Origin: Phoronis australis
Lineage: Eukaryota > Phoronida > Phoronidae
Reading direction: 5' to 3'
DNA: 64,000 nt
Assembly: GCA_002633005.1 (NCBI GenBank)
Contig: NMRA01000695.1
Location: 1-64,000, forward strand
The notes under the pieces were generated by a model, which had not been told where the DNA came from, ran no database searches, and saw only the letters and a program-made list of their open reading frames with translations. Position numbers and translations under genes: made by a program. Positions 22,240 to 33,827 of this stretch are shown here, in pieces. The first letter of the stretch is position 1. Each line of letters begins with the position of its first letter.

Positions 22240-23331
22240 CATCAAAACTGGGATCAATGTCTTAAATGTATCATTCATGGCAAACAAATGGATGATCTTG
22301 GAGGCGTTAAAGGGTCTCTAATGCTCTAAAGTAAAAAATGCCATGGAATGTTTTATTAAATTCGTCATAATTATGTAACTTTTTTATGATAAAAATATTT
22401 GAGAAAGACCAGAGCAATTCTTGCAATGTGTTATCAGAAGTGGAGCTTCTCACTTAAATTGCATACTATTCCAATCACACTCACCTGTTTTATATACTGT
22501 TATCTTAATTTCACAATACTGCCTGAAGCAGTTTAGAATACAGTTTACATTTTTTTGATGTCATCAATTTTGTGCAAGTTCCCATAAAATAAATATTTTT
22601 CCTCAAGATTAATTAATCAACCATCATTACAATAGTTGAGTAAAAAATGTCTGACATGATTGTGGTTGATGTTTTGGTTATCAGTTACCAAAGTGTTCTA
22701 TTGATACTTAGTTATCACAATTAAAGTATTTAAAGCCTAACTTCAACAGAATTTTGTTACTTTAGATGTATTAGGCTAACCAGAAAGTCCTCACAAAGTT
22801 AGTAAAATAAGAAAATGCGACTTCAATCATGCAAGTGTGAGCCCATCGAATGATAAGTGAAGCTGCCTTTTCGTGCCATGTTGCGTTACCGCGAGATCCC
22901 AGCACAGACAACGACAAAAGGTTGTATTGAATAGGGATCTGAATAGAACACCATTGCGTGCGGGTGTTATTCGAGCTGTTTGAATTAACAGGTGATTCTT
23001 GCAGTGACATAGACAAAAGCGAGCCACTACGCCTAACAGTTCTTTACATTTGGCAATTTATGGCACTAGTGGGTTCAGAGCGATGCTCTTAACATGCAGG
23101 AACCAAATTTACATGTGTTACCATTGAAGATAGCTTTAAAACATATCAATAGTCATGTGAAACAATAAATTTCTATTAACAACTGTCGCTAACATCATTT
23201 AATTCTTTTTAAAGTTATTATTTATGAAAAGCCCATGTCACAAATATAGTGTTTGTGCCATGTACCATTTCTATTTGTAACATGGCACAACTGAAAAAAT
23301 CTCCCATGGAACATTCAAATGTCACATGTGA

Positions 23332-24341
23332 CAAATCAAGAGGCGGTTTCCAGACACTGACACAATCCAGCACTTCAGCATTTTCACGAACAAGAATTTG
23401 CCAGGAAACTCGCTGCATCAGCTGAGCAATTATGGCTCTGTGGAACTGGAGGTAAAGAATACCTAAAAAGTTATTTGCTAGGATATATACTTTCATACAC
23501 TGTTTCGATTAAGTGGCTTCCTGACCTGTGTTTAAGGTGAAACTTAACTTTGGCAGTAACAAAGCATTCTTCTTTACAGGCACTGTTACACCAATGTTTC
23601 GTTGAGAGTTTGTATTATTTTAAGTTTACCAGTTCTGCCCTCTGTTGTTTATTTTATGTTTCAGCTTGGCTACGCCACATTTATTGTTTTAGTATAACCT
23701 ATGTCTTAGCCAGGACGAAATTTACAGCTACCCTGAGCTTTTCTCACTCGATTCTTGTAGAGGATGGATGTGTTTCAGTTACCTGCCAGTTTTTTAGTTG
23801 AAATATATGTCACAGCGTTCAAGAAAGTAAGATTTTTTTGTTGGCTTATTAGTTGTATTGCAGTGTAGGTAATATTGTAATTTCTGACTTTTCTTATATT
23901 TAAAATAGGGGTAATTCTTTGGCAATGAAGGTTCTCGTTTCAGAGACACGTGTTTTCAGAGGTGTAGTTTATATTTCTTTCGACAGTTGGCGCTCTTAGC
24001 AGTACGTTTATTTCCGTTCACTGTGTGGCGCTGTGGTTTGTTTATTTACATCCGGTTTTTGATTAGCGGGTTAGTGGCTTTGATATATGAGTTTGAATTG
24101 TACTTAGGGTTTTCATGACAGGTTTTGGATATTACTTACTTACTTCCTTACGTTGGTCTATTTGCTGTGTCATGCAGAGATTATTATTTCTTGTATTTAT
24201 GGTGATTTTTGAACTTCTTCTTCTAGACTTATACTGATGTCTGATGTAAAAATAAAGTTCCAATTTAAACGCTGCTGCTGTTTTTTCACCCTGTGCGTGA
24301 GCCAACCAATGTAGGTCAATCATTAACTATGATGAGGGTCT
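23332..24341. other. no gene seen
   Basis: No supported coding region. Frames at 23550-23801 lack known motifs. Confidence 0.45.
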
Positions 24342-24843
24342 ATGGAGTTCGAGTCTCTAAAAAGCTTGTTCCTTAGGTGGGAACAACTGGGAGTGACGGA
24401 GTGTCTGGAAAAATTTGCTGCTATGCCGTCCATTTCGCCTAACCTGGCAAAACTGGCAACTGTTGGTATACTTATTCCATCATCAACTGCAGGTAAAACA
24501 AATGTTGGGTCATACATACTGAAGTTCTGCACATGAATCAAAGACTGCTACTGCTTGGATAACGTTTTTGGGTGCTAATATTTCTATCTGAAATTACATT
24601 TTGTGGCCAAAGTTTTGTTATCAGTAAATTTAAATGTCTTTTATTTTGGTTTGTGTTTTAGATTGTGAGCGAGGCTTCAGTTGTCTGAAGCGCATTAAAT
24701 CAGAACTCAGAAACCGCTTAACAGAGGATAGTGTGAGACATCTGGTGGTTGTGTCCTTACATGGAAAAGAGGCCTGCGACTTCGACTTCAACAGAGCTAT
24801 CGAGGGGTGGAAAAGTCTTAGAAACAGACATATAAACTTATAA
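24342..24843 (+). CDS. hAT transposase C-terminal dimerisation domain, spliced
   Basis: Exon 1 (to 24492) reads SPNLAKLATVGILIPSSTA. It joins across a GTAAAA...TTTTAG intron (24493-24661) to CERGFSCLKRIKSELRNRL, then FDFNRAIEGWKS, and ends at 24843. This is the classic hAT C-terminal (Dimer_Tnp_hAT) block: P-STA-CERGFS, RNRL and the final FD...W. An AATAAA lies at 24927-24932, 84 bases after the stop. The DDE catalytic core and zinc finger are not found upstream in this window, and the first codon is uncertain. It could be the tail of a domesticated hAT gene (ZNF862-like) or a remnant. Confidence 0.75.
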
Positions 24844-24926
24844 AATGGTCTTTCACATCCATTGTATGCTTGTATATAAGAAACTTTGTACATAAGTAAC
24901 TCATTGTATGTTGGCACTTTGTTATA

Positions 24927-24932
24927 AATAAA
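24927..24932 (+). terminator. AATAAA polyadenylation signal of the hAT-derived gene
   Basis: A canonical hexamer at a usual distance after the stop at 24843. Confidence 0.5.
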
Positions 24933-25472
24933 AAAACAAACAAATGCATGGGTTAACTCGAAATGGAGATGCTGTTCATCACTTGGCAATCTGTAGTGCT
25001 GGTGGGTGGAATTGATATAAAACAATGCACCATAACTGGAACATCAGGAAAGGCCAACATTGGCGCACTGCTTTGCCTTGATGGCCAAGTAAGGCAATAA
25101 GGTACTTTAAGGCAGGAATGCAGTCCTCAGAACACATTTTTGTCAACAAATTGTTTACTTTGGAGCCTTGTTATTATTTTCAAAAACCCAGAATCCATTT
25201 CTACCAAAATGCATGAAAAATAGTTCAAAAGCATAGCTTATCAACCCTATGATTTGTTTACAGCCCCTAGCAACGTCCTTTTACATTGGATACCAAGATT
25301 TGTATTATATTTATCAAAGGAAAAATCATTCTCAGTAATTTTCAGATCCCTGGACTGGGCTCAGGGAAATGGATTAATCACAGTCAGCAACCATACCACT
25401 TCCTTACTTCCTTGCATTGAAGTAGCTTTCTGTGTTACAACAGGGTGACATTATTCAATGAAACCATTCACT

Positions 25473-25715
25473 CAAGGCATTGTCAAATGGCCTCAAGCTG
25501 CCGTCACAAAGAAGCTCAGTAACCTATCATATATAGTAGCTATGCAATCAGGTCAAAACCTTCACAGAAACAGAGAGCACATCAAGCCTATGAAAGAAAA
25601 GGCGATGTCCGAAACAGGAAAAGCTCTAGGTGATAGTGGTTCAGTTGTGCCCGAGTGCCCTCGCAGATCTACTAGAGTCCAGCATCAGCCACAGTACTTG
25701 AAGGATTATGTTTAA
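25473..25715 (+). pseudogene. Ty3/Gypsy Pol C-terminal end (integrase tail)
   Basis: The frame reads GIVKWPQAAVTKKLSNLSYI, then a QNLHRNREHIKPM block, and ends PRRSTRVQHQPQYLKDYV. The W-A-V...SY-V...RNR-H-KP pattern is the SH3-like C-terminal domain of Gypsy integrases, and the basic RRSTR tail is the usual Pol end. No reverse transcriptase, RNase H or integrase core lies upstream, so only the 3' end is present. Confidence 0.8.
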
Positions 25716-25870
25716 GGAAATGGACTGGACATTCATCAGTATTATGGACTCTAAGTTCCCGTTAACATTTTAGTTTTGTGTTTTACTTTGAGAAGAAAGG
25801 TATTATATTATGACAGTTGTTCTTTTGTTTATTAAGGCCATCTAGTGGTTAGCTGTGGATTTGGAACAAA

Positions 25871-26290
25871 CATGGCGACTAAACATCTGACTAAAGCCAA
25901 GGCAGAGGAACAATTAGTTGAGTCTGGTAGTCAGGTAAATGATCAGTTTGTAACAGTCAGAAAGAAGCCACCAGAGTGCCCTCCAGACTGCCCTCGGGTG
26001 CAACCTAGTTACCAGCCAGCTACTGTTAACCCAACTGTCCTATTCAACAGCCGCAGGTAAGGTAAATGACCTTTCATGGAGATCCATTACGGTATTGGCC
26101 ATTTGTAGGACTGTTTGACAGACAAGACCCAGCGTTGAAGTTGTCAAGCCTTCTCCAACATACTACGGGAAAGGTCAGAGCCATAATACAGTGCTGTGCT
26201 GTTATGAATCCTACTGTTGGTTATCTTAAAGCAAGGAAGGAGACTGTTAGAAGGTAGGTTTGGCGACGCGCCTATATTTTGTAATCACTT
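25871..26290 (+). pseudogene. BEL/Pao retrotransposon Gag fragment
   Basis: A start-like MATKHLTKAKAEEQL leads to a Pro-rich linker. After a frameshift with stops near 26058-26070 comes FHGDPLRYWPFVGLFDRQDP, KLSSLLQHTTGKVRAIIQCC and YLKARKETV. This is the DUF1759 region typical of BEL/Pao Gag. A further shift at about 26257-26262 separates it from FGDA. The copy is 3'-truncated: no zinc knuckle, protease or reverse transcriptase follows. Confidence 0.8.
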
Positions 26291-27489
26291 GACCTAGGAA
26301 CAAATTTCATTATCAATTTTAAGCCAGTGAAAACCGACTTGTATATTACAAAAAGTTTGACAGTGATGTTTTATCAATTTAGCACTATCTATTAAACGAA
26401 AGTCACGAGACAGTAAACAAGGAAAGCTCAGATGCATGCGCTTAAAGGTAAACTCCTAGACAAAGATTTTCCTTGAAACAGCAAATCTAAAGATGGGTCT
26501 ACCAGCAGAAAACTATAGTCTTGTTCCTGAATCTCGTGTATGTAAATGACACAATATAGGCAGTAAACTTTGCTTACAAGTGTTAACAGCACTCTATTTG
26601 AGTGTTTAAGTGAACTGGGCAAAAAAAATTAAAAATAAAGACTCCCAAGACTGTCAACCAATGAGTTCAAACAACCACATATTCTTGAAACTTGTCAAAT
26701 GAAAGAATCAGTTGTCATTTGGCGTACAAGTGCCCTGGGACACGGCAAATATCCAAATGCTTTTGGGATCTTTGTGTCTAACTACATTTCCTTGAGTGTG
26801 ATCAGACTGATCAGCAAGTTTGATTAGTGAAATTAAATACGACACTGACATTTGATAATTTATGCATGCTTCCGGGCTGCCGGACATGCACAAACATATG
26901 CATGTGTTGATTAGGCAATGGGTATTTCAACAGTTAAACATCAATGACAAACAGACGTTCTTCCTGGCGCCAATAAGATGTGGATGCACAAACATACGTG
27001 AACTTTATCATGCAATAGACTTTCTAACCTTGTAAACTGTCTGGTTTACCTTTCTACTGTTTGTCAGTGTGGCGACCTCTGGTGAGTGCATTTAGCAAAA
27101 TCCCTGGAATGAAGGAACATGAACCATGATTTTGCTCAACAGACACAGCCATATGTCAATCAAAGTTACTTTTTAAGATGGCTATGCAATGCGGTACCCG
27201 TTTCCAAACCTTACTACGCATCTGACCATTTTCGTTTGTATCCACTTTGCATTTATAGTGGCTGAGAAAAGAGGAAAATACTAAATTACAGGGTCCTGCA
27301 CTATGGGAATCGGTTTTCTCCATTGAATCAGTTTTCTCCACAAAATATGAAGCATCACACTGGTTCTCAAAATATGACATCAGTATAAATGGCTATAAGT
27401 GTCAAGAAAAACATCGCATCTGAAAGAAGTCAGTTGCGAAATTTACTTGATAGGACAACTGCCTTTGATATCAAAATTTCCCAACTTAC
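26291..27489. other. no gene seen; last MRM1 exon expected here but not found
   Basis: The final MRM1 exon should lie on the minus strand below 27490. I could not identify it, as the short frames here do not continue the ILLH-like pattern. No other feature is supported. Confidence 0.4.
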
Positions 27490-27609
27490 CCGCTGCAACA
27501 GACACATTAAGCGAGTCAAAACCACATGTCAAGGTTTGTCTGGTGGGTATGGTGATGATGTGAGAGCAAACATCTCTGACACTTCCTCTCATTCCTTCCC
27601 CTTCATTAC
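27490..27609 (-). CDS. MRM1: MRM1 exon 4: SPOUT motifs 2 and 3
   Basis: TTCTTTCAG|GTAATGAAGG completes [15 protein letters not shown] and continues [20 protein letters not shown] to AAG at GCGG|GTAAGT. The Glu of NEG and the Asn of LNVSVA bind S-adenosylmethionine and RNA in the family. A further, short last exon must exist. Confidence 0.92.
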
Positions 27610-30600
27610 CTGAAAGAACAAAATGGTACTCAAAGGTAATGACATTACCAAGCTTGACACTCATTACAACACAATTTTCATTTATTCTCAACTTGCTTAA
27701 CAGCAAAAATATTTCGCGAACAATTTGTCCTGTCAGCACGCCATCTGCTTGGTCACATCACGTGACCTAATGAATAAGTCCGAAAAGATTTCTGCCCCCA
27801 ACCGGGACTCAAACCCAGGGACCCAGAACTGGCAACGCGGGGCAATGTGAGAAGGTGGAATTTCAACTGTTAGTGTTCAACGACTATGGCTACCAGGAAT
27901 AAATGCAGTCTCAAAACTCAAACTCCCAACTAGTGAATATTTTTGAAATCACAAGTTTCAACTCGAATTTAAAGGTGTTGACTCATATGTAAGTCTGGGT
28001 TTATTTACATAGAGATTACACTATTGTAGAGCAAAAAATGTCAAATTCAGGGAGAATTCGCATTTGTTTCAATTTTGGATTTCCAACCCAGCGACATAGG
28101 TCTTTGGTCTTCAAACCTCCCGTGATATCAGCCCAGTATTTTCAGCAAATTAAATCACGCCAACCAAAGTTGGCTTTCAGTTATTGATAGCAGAGAAGCA
28201 GATCTATGCGAAGAGTGTTATTCCCTCATAATTTGCCATTCCACTTACTTTTAAAATAGTTACAAAGCTGACACAAATAGGAAAATTGCCACAAGGGGGC
28301 ACATAGAACAATACTTGAATACATCCAAAATTCGCCTATTGAACACAACATGGCAGACAAGTGACTGAATTGAATTTTTGTTAAATTTTCCAACAAATAC
28401 AAAGCGGAACATTCTGGTGTAATATTAACAAGGAGCTTCCATGTCATGACACTACTTGGTTAGGTTTCTAGCTTTTATATTTGTGCAAAATAAGTGAAGA
28501 ATTTTTAGAAAGCTGTGCATTAGTTAACAGTCTGGAAGACATGTACAATTTCCAGCACAACCTTTTTATGAACTAGGCCATTGGGGAAAGGCAAAAATAA
28601 AACCACAACAAAAAGGCACAGCAGTCACTCGAAAATCGATGTCAGCCATACTCCCCTCACCAGAAACGTGTTAAATTTTATCACTGTAATCCTTCACCAA
28701 ACTTGATAGATTCTAAGGCTAGCTGTAAAAAATGCTACTCTGGTGCAGAGCGTATAATAATATTCCCATGTGTCATGCTCTCGCCAACAGGAACATATAT
28801 CTCAAATTCCACAATGCTCCTTGAAATCGTTTGGCAGACAGAGAGGCAAGCACTGATAAACATATTAACTAAACACTAAAACTGACACTAGGGGTCCACA
28901 ACACGACAGAACCATGCAAAATCTGTCAGGTGACATCCCCAGCTTCACTATAACATATCTGACAAGTTCCAGTGAGGGACAATGCAGATAAGCAATTAAT
29001 GTAAAAAAATAATAGAACTGCGTTTACGTGACACCACAGAACCTGAATTTCCCCAAAACTCATTTCCATCCATCATTAGTCATAAAAACACACTTGCAAA
29101 GATAGAGTAGCGCCCATACAAAAATGGGGTGGCAGTGAATCCCATCAAAATCCGTCATGCACGCGACTGTTTGAATCTCTGTTGAATACTGACCAAGAAT
29201 GAGTATGGTGTTTTTTTCCAACTGAAACTCATTGACATCTGTCACACACTGATACGGCACCTCTGAAGATGCATCTGTCGCTACTGTGCCAAGAATTTCC
29301 CACCCAGCAGTGCAAAAATGCTGAAACAACAAGCGTATCTCATTAGTTTTCTTGTGCAATGCACATAAGCAGGACAATGTCTCATCATCTAAAACAATTT
29401 TCCATTATCAATCAAGAGTTTAAACAGGTACCATACAAAAAGGAATGGCAAACCTTTTACAACACTATGGCGAACAGCTGATACAATGATAAACTACAAT
29501 GTAAACTTAAAACTCTCGATGTCACAATACAGCACAGCAAATAAGTGATGAGCAGTCGATGCCTCATCAACAAAATCACCGACATGTCAGCCAATCAGCG
29601 ATCGCTATCAGGATTTAGTGTTTAGACAATAAATATGAATCGGCGCAACTTGGGCCAATGTATTCATTAAATTTGTATGTAAGAACTGGTCAACTGCTGC
29701 ATCATTTTTACAAGTCACCTTTTGAAGCACCCGTTCATCCGGCACTGCTCTTGGTTTGTGGTAGCAAGAGCGGCTTGTCATTGTAACTCAGGCCGTCCAG
29801 CGTTGTAGTGCCCCTTGGTTTGAATCTCTCACGGACTCGTGCTTATTGTGCGATTTGACCATGCGCGCAAAGCAATGTGAAAAGACACTATCAGCACATA
29901 ACACGCGGACAAAGGGTGCCACTCTAAAACATGAATCAAAACTTTTAAAAAATCAAGTTGCACATTGCTTTTAAGTTAATAAAGCTTGCATAGTGTATAG
30001 ACCTGCAAAAATGTGTGGATATCTCGTATCAAGTGAAGATTCAACACCTCCAAACTTCCAGCACTTGCTTTGCTCACAACAGGGGTTAGGGCACAGGACT
30101 GCTGAGTGCAGATGATCTTGTCAACACCGAGGAAGTATGCGGAACGTAGAACAGCACCAAAGTTCATGGGGTCCTGTTAAAATCAATCAGAAACAATGAT
30201 CAGTTATTTTACAATTTTCTAATTAATGTCATATGCCATTAAGAAAAACATTAATACGACTTGTATCAAAAGGGAATAGATAAGTTTGCAGCAGCATGAG
30301 GGTAAGCTGACCTCAAAGACTAGATCGATGCAAGTGACATTTAGTTTACTGTACCAGAACTTTCAATTACAACAAATTCCTGACTTTCTTGAAACCCATC
30401 TACAGCTTCATGGAAGTTATAGGAACAAGCCAAGGTGCATTCCGTAGAAAGAACTTGAACCATAAAAAATGACATAACGCAAGATCTTGCAAAATCTCCC
30501 GAGTGAAAAAGGGATGTTTCCTTGCTAGTATGTTCGGGACTAGTGTACCCCAACAAGATAGTGCGCAACTGTAGTGACAGGTCTGTGACATTTGAAAGAT

Positions 30601-33502
30601 AACTCAGGGAGTAGAATTCATGGTTTCCGTTCCAAAATCAAAGTGTTCTCACCGGAAGTACTACATAATGCATTGGACGTACGGATTGCACAGCCTACTA
30701 TCATTCGTTCAAAAGCTGGTAAATAGATTATTGCTTTGATTTGAAATTTGACAGTTTTTATGACAGATTACTGAGATTTTAGCTTTTCTTGATTAGAAAC
30801 TAAGTAACACATTGAAACAACAAAAAAGTTATTCTTAATGTAAATTTCGTTCACAATACCTGGATTTTATCTAATAATAGCCACACCTGAGGACCAGTAG
30901 ATAAATTGGAGATCTCACTAAAAATAAAACAGTTTTTAATGTACAACATACTCTCTCATCCATGTGCAACCCTTTCATGTGGTTCAAACTGACCATATTT
31001 TGAACTTTGTGTTTTCTAGTACGGACTCTTTCACAGACAGTTACTTCAACAAACATTTAAGCGAAGGATTTCAAATTTAAAACACTGTCATCGTTCACTA
31101 AGTGCTAATATTTTTTCTTTTCTTAATTTAGGCTAAGCCTACAACTAGTAAATAATATGAGCCCAAACGTTGTCAAAGAACAAGTTTTGAATGTGGCCAG
31201 TCACCACAAAAAATGATACAATGCTACCTAAAAATTCTAGACCGGAGTTTAGCAAATGAGACGGTAAAAATTCAACATTATACTCATTTTTTGTACATCG
31301 TAAATCAAAAAGAATAATGAACTTATCTCCAGGTAACAGATAATCCTCAAAGATGCACGCCCTTGTACAATACAAGGGATCTTGGAACCTTGACCAAATT
31401 TTCCCGTATGACAATTATTGTTAGAGAATGGAAGAACACAGTTTTGGGATTTTCGTTACCTGGATCAAAGATTATGGTTCATTGCGATGTAAATTACAAG
31501 ATAAAAATTGTGTTTTACCCATATTCTTTGCCAAACTATGGTCCTGCAGGTTTAAGTTCATAATTACAAAGAAGTGATTTCTGGGTTTGACAAGAAATAA
31601 CAATTCACCAATGTTGCAAGGTTTTCGTAAGTTGTTAACCAAAAACCACCAAGCCAAACCAACATGGAGATGTTTTATTGTGAATATCTCCAATGTAACA
31701 AACAACAACAATGCCATTATAACACTGCTCCAGAAACACAGGCCTAATGGTTGTAATGACATCAACAGTTGGTGCAGGCTACAGCTAACAAGAATCAGTT
31801 CATTTCATTACGGGGCAATTCAGTTTGAGCAAGTACGGTCAGACTCTTACATAGTCTTCAGTTTAGACCATCTGGTTGTCCCTTGTCTGCGCGCCAAACT
31901 CATTTTGAAACCAGTGCCTGACAATTTCAAGAAAGACAGGATCGCAACCAGTTCCAGCAGGCACCAGGTGACAACGGGAGGAAAAGCAAAAAGATACCGA
32001 CCAACTTCAGTCAGGCATCGGGCCACCTTATTTTTAATTGAACAACAACAAAAGTATCACAATGATGCATATATTACCCAAAAATGGACTACATTATACA
32101 ACAATAGACTGACTGATCCTGAGGGTGACACAGGGTACATGGACCAAGGGAAAAAATACTCCGGAAGGCTCTCTTGCAGCAAATACCATCTGATACACCC
32201 AAAGAATAGAGTCTATATGGGTTTTTAAACAGTCACTGGTGCTTATTTCTTGACTTCTTCTCTTATTAGATTAGATTGTTCTTACCTGCTTTGATGCACA
32301 GACATCACTTTCTCACTAGGTGGTCAGGGTTTATGGTTTCTACAGCATATGATTGGTCAGATTGCCAATACAGTAACGAGAAGTGACATTCAGGCGGCAT
32401 GATTCAATGGTAAGACTCTTCAATACTAAGGCATATTGCCAGTTACAGCACAGTGTTTCTGAGGACAAAAGTACCGTTGGTCATATAATAAAATACCATA
32501 ATGGGGTTTTAACTTGGTAAAAAGGGGGCAAAAATAGCCTAATATACAGCAACTTTCCAGAACTTACCATAGTTCCGGCAGCTCGTACTCTTGATAACCA
32601 AGCTTGCTGACAACCATACAAACTCCTTGATGAGGTCTATTATTAGACAAAATGTCTAACTCTCTTGCTGGTAACACATCACATGGAATTCCTTTACCAG
32701 TAATCAACTCAGAGATTTCACCAGAAGCCGCCCGATTTCCAAAAGCACCATCTTTGAGGAATATTTGGTCTATATCTCGCCTACCAGCCTTTAAAGCCAT
32801 CAACACAGGAAATGTTCCAAACAGAATTTCTGTCCCTTTCCTCAGCTTTGTTTTGAATGTGCGAGACCAAAGTTTTTGTCGTTTACCCAGACCAGGTAAA
32901 TTTGGTATGCCATGCTCCACTGAGACCACAGGGGCAGACTCTACCAGTTTGGATTCTTGAAACGTTTTGATTGATGCATTCTTTCGAACAAATGGTCTTT
33001 TTCTATCAACGTTTTGTAACCTAGGTGTTCCAGACAGCAGACGTCGATCTTTGTCACTGTCAAAATTCTTTACCTTGAACTTAAACTTGTGTTTGATTGG
33101 AAACACCGGTTTATTGATCACGTTACATTCAAACTTGTGTTTGCTTACAGAACCGCAATCCTGTTCCAAGTCTTCGGTACCCTTTCCATGGTTATTGCCG
33201 CTAGCAGACGATATACAACAAATGCTTAACGATAAATCCACACCAATGTCCCACCTATGACTCCACATTCTTTTAGAGCGAACAAGTCTCAAACCATACA
33301 TAATGGGCCTATGAACATGAAGAGCATAAGAATCATGTAGACACCTCAAAGGCACTTTTGTCCAGTTTCCTTGCCAAGTACAGACACTGCACGTGAAGTT
33401 CTCTTGAGTCTTGCGTCGGTGACGTATATAACAATGTTCTCTGAAAAAAGCAGCATAACCATTATATACCGCGAGCGAAAACCAGTGAAGGGAATTATAC
33501 AT
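27490..33502 (-). CDS. MRM1: mitochondrial rRNA methyltransferase 1 (whole locus, 4 exons read)
   Basis: MRM1 methylates the 2'-OH of a guanosine in the large mitochondrial rRNA. It is a SpoU/TrmH-type SPOUT enzyme acting in the matrix. Four exons run on the minus strand: 33502-32568, 30173-30003, 29320-29194 and 27609-27490. Exon 1 carries an Arg-rich, mitochondrial-type N-terminus and the substrate-binding domain. Exons 2-4 carry SPOUT motifs 1 ([16 protein letters not shown]), 2 (LILG/NEGEGM, split by an intron) and 3 (SLNVSVAA). Exon phases 2-3 and 3-4 fit exactly. Exon 1 to exon 2 does not fit directly: a short linking exon for the usual LDxxxDP lead-in is missing or unrecognised. The last exon after VSVAAG is also not found. 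A long gene-free intron lies between exons 1 and 2. Confidence 0.9.
29194..29320 (-). CDS. MRM1: MRM1 exon 3
   Basis: TTGTTGTTTCAG|CATTTTTGC opens [20 protein letters not shown], and the exon ends at NTILILG with one base of the Gly codon before GTCAGT. The beta strand LILG leads into motif 2, completed by the next exon. Confidence 0.9.
30003..30173 (-). CDS. MRM1: MRM1 exon 2: SPOUT motif 1
   Basis: TTTTAACAG|GACCCC opens 57 codons from [20 protein letters not shown] through [16 protein letters not shown] to DIHTFLQ. It ends at TTTGCAG|GTCTAT. The NFGAVLRSA block holds the conserved Asn and Arg of TrmH motif 1. The close match to vertebrate MRM1 (not MRM3) in the [10 protein letters not shown] segment fixes the paralogue. 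Confidence 0.93.
30312..30348 (-). CDS. MRM1: possible 37-bp linking exon of MRM1
   Basis: An acceptor GGTACAG and donor GAG|GTCAGC flank 37 bases that fit both phases (exon 1 TG + T; phase 0 to exon 2). They would encode [13 protein letters not shown] before DPMNFG. The expected LDxxxDP spacing is off by one residue and the acceptor tract is poor. This is a candidate only. Confidence 0.25.
30349..32567. other. MRM1 intron 1 with a 213-codon plus-strand frame
   Basis: The intron holds one long open frame on the plus strand (31587-32228), with Asn/Gln-rich and basic stretches and no motif I recognise. Nothing around it looks like a promoter, LTR or splice context. It may be chance or a decayed mobile gene. 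The rest of the intron is featureless. Confidence 0.4.
32568..33502 (-). CDS. MRM1: MRM1 exon 1: leader and RNA-binding domain
   Basis: ATG at 33502 is preferred over 33568 because it starts a hydrophobic/Arg-rich leader without early acidic residues ([12 protein letters not shown]...[12 protein letters not shown]). Residues about 227-240 read [16 protein letters not shown] and residues 291-294 read HQGV, both landmarks of TrmH-type N-terminal domains. The stretch between (about residues 80-215) is long, charged and not conserved. It ends at CTATG|GTAAGT with two bases carried over. Confidence 0.85.
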
Positions 33503-33585
33503 ACCTTCAAAATCAAGCAATCTCCAAACTGGAATTATATTACCTGGAAATATTAAAGAAAACAACAACGGTTTTAAGTCGACTT

Positions 33586-33624
33586 GACATGTTTCGGTGT
33601 CATTTATTCAAACACCATCATCAG
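33586..33624 (-). ncRNA. degenerate hammerhead-like motif of a Penelope-like element
   Basis: On the minus strand, CTGATGA is followed by a GGTGT/ACACC stem and then GAAAC, the core order of a hammerhead ribozyme. An extra U sits before stem II and no long stems I or III are seen. Penelope-like elements carry such motifs in their terminal repeats, so this is read as a relict PLE end. No reverse transcriptase or GIY-YIG frame is nearby. Confidence 0.35.
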
Positions 33625-33827
33625 AAGAGAGAATGCAGCGACCACCTAGCTAGGCCCAGCAACAAGTAATGAAGCACAGATACAGTCAGTTACATGGTTA
33701 CAGGGAGTGAAAATGAACTAGGCCAACAATGACAACCTGTGGTGTGCCAGTTGCCTATTGAGATTGGGCTTGCACCAACTGATGTGTAGAGCCTCAGGAA
33801 TTTTAAGCTCCTTTGTTGTTACTGCCT

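Larger units (their letters stand above)
18728..23331. mobile_element. 4.6-kb DNA element with 108-bp terminal inverted repeats
   Basis: Bases 18728-18835 and 23224-23331 are inverted copies of each other, 108 bp each with four differences. Both end in the palindrome TCACATGTGA. Further inverted blocks lie inside: 19137-19171 with 22506-22539 (TTCTAAACTGCTTCAGGC), and 19321-19432 with about 22240-22358. The arms therefore extend, diverged and with insertions, over several hundred bases. No clear target-site duplication is visible, so the superfamily is open. The only substantial gene inside is the vertnin/OTU-like frame; no known transposase motif is seen. Confidence 0.8.

Noticed and set aside
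27790-27845. B-box-like GGTTTGAGTCC on the minus strand, possible tRNA-derived SINE
   Set aside because: No A box at the right distance and no folded arms.
29790-29835. GGTTTGAATCTC resembling a T arm
   Set aside because: Flanks do not pair into a tRNA.
32564-33568. Reading the minus-strand gene as MRM3 (RNMTL1)
   Set aside because: The exon 2 segment with [11 protein letters not shown] and the HQGV context fit MRM1 better.
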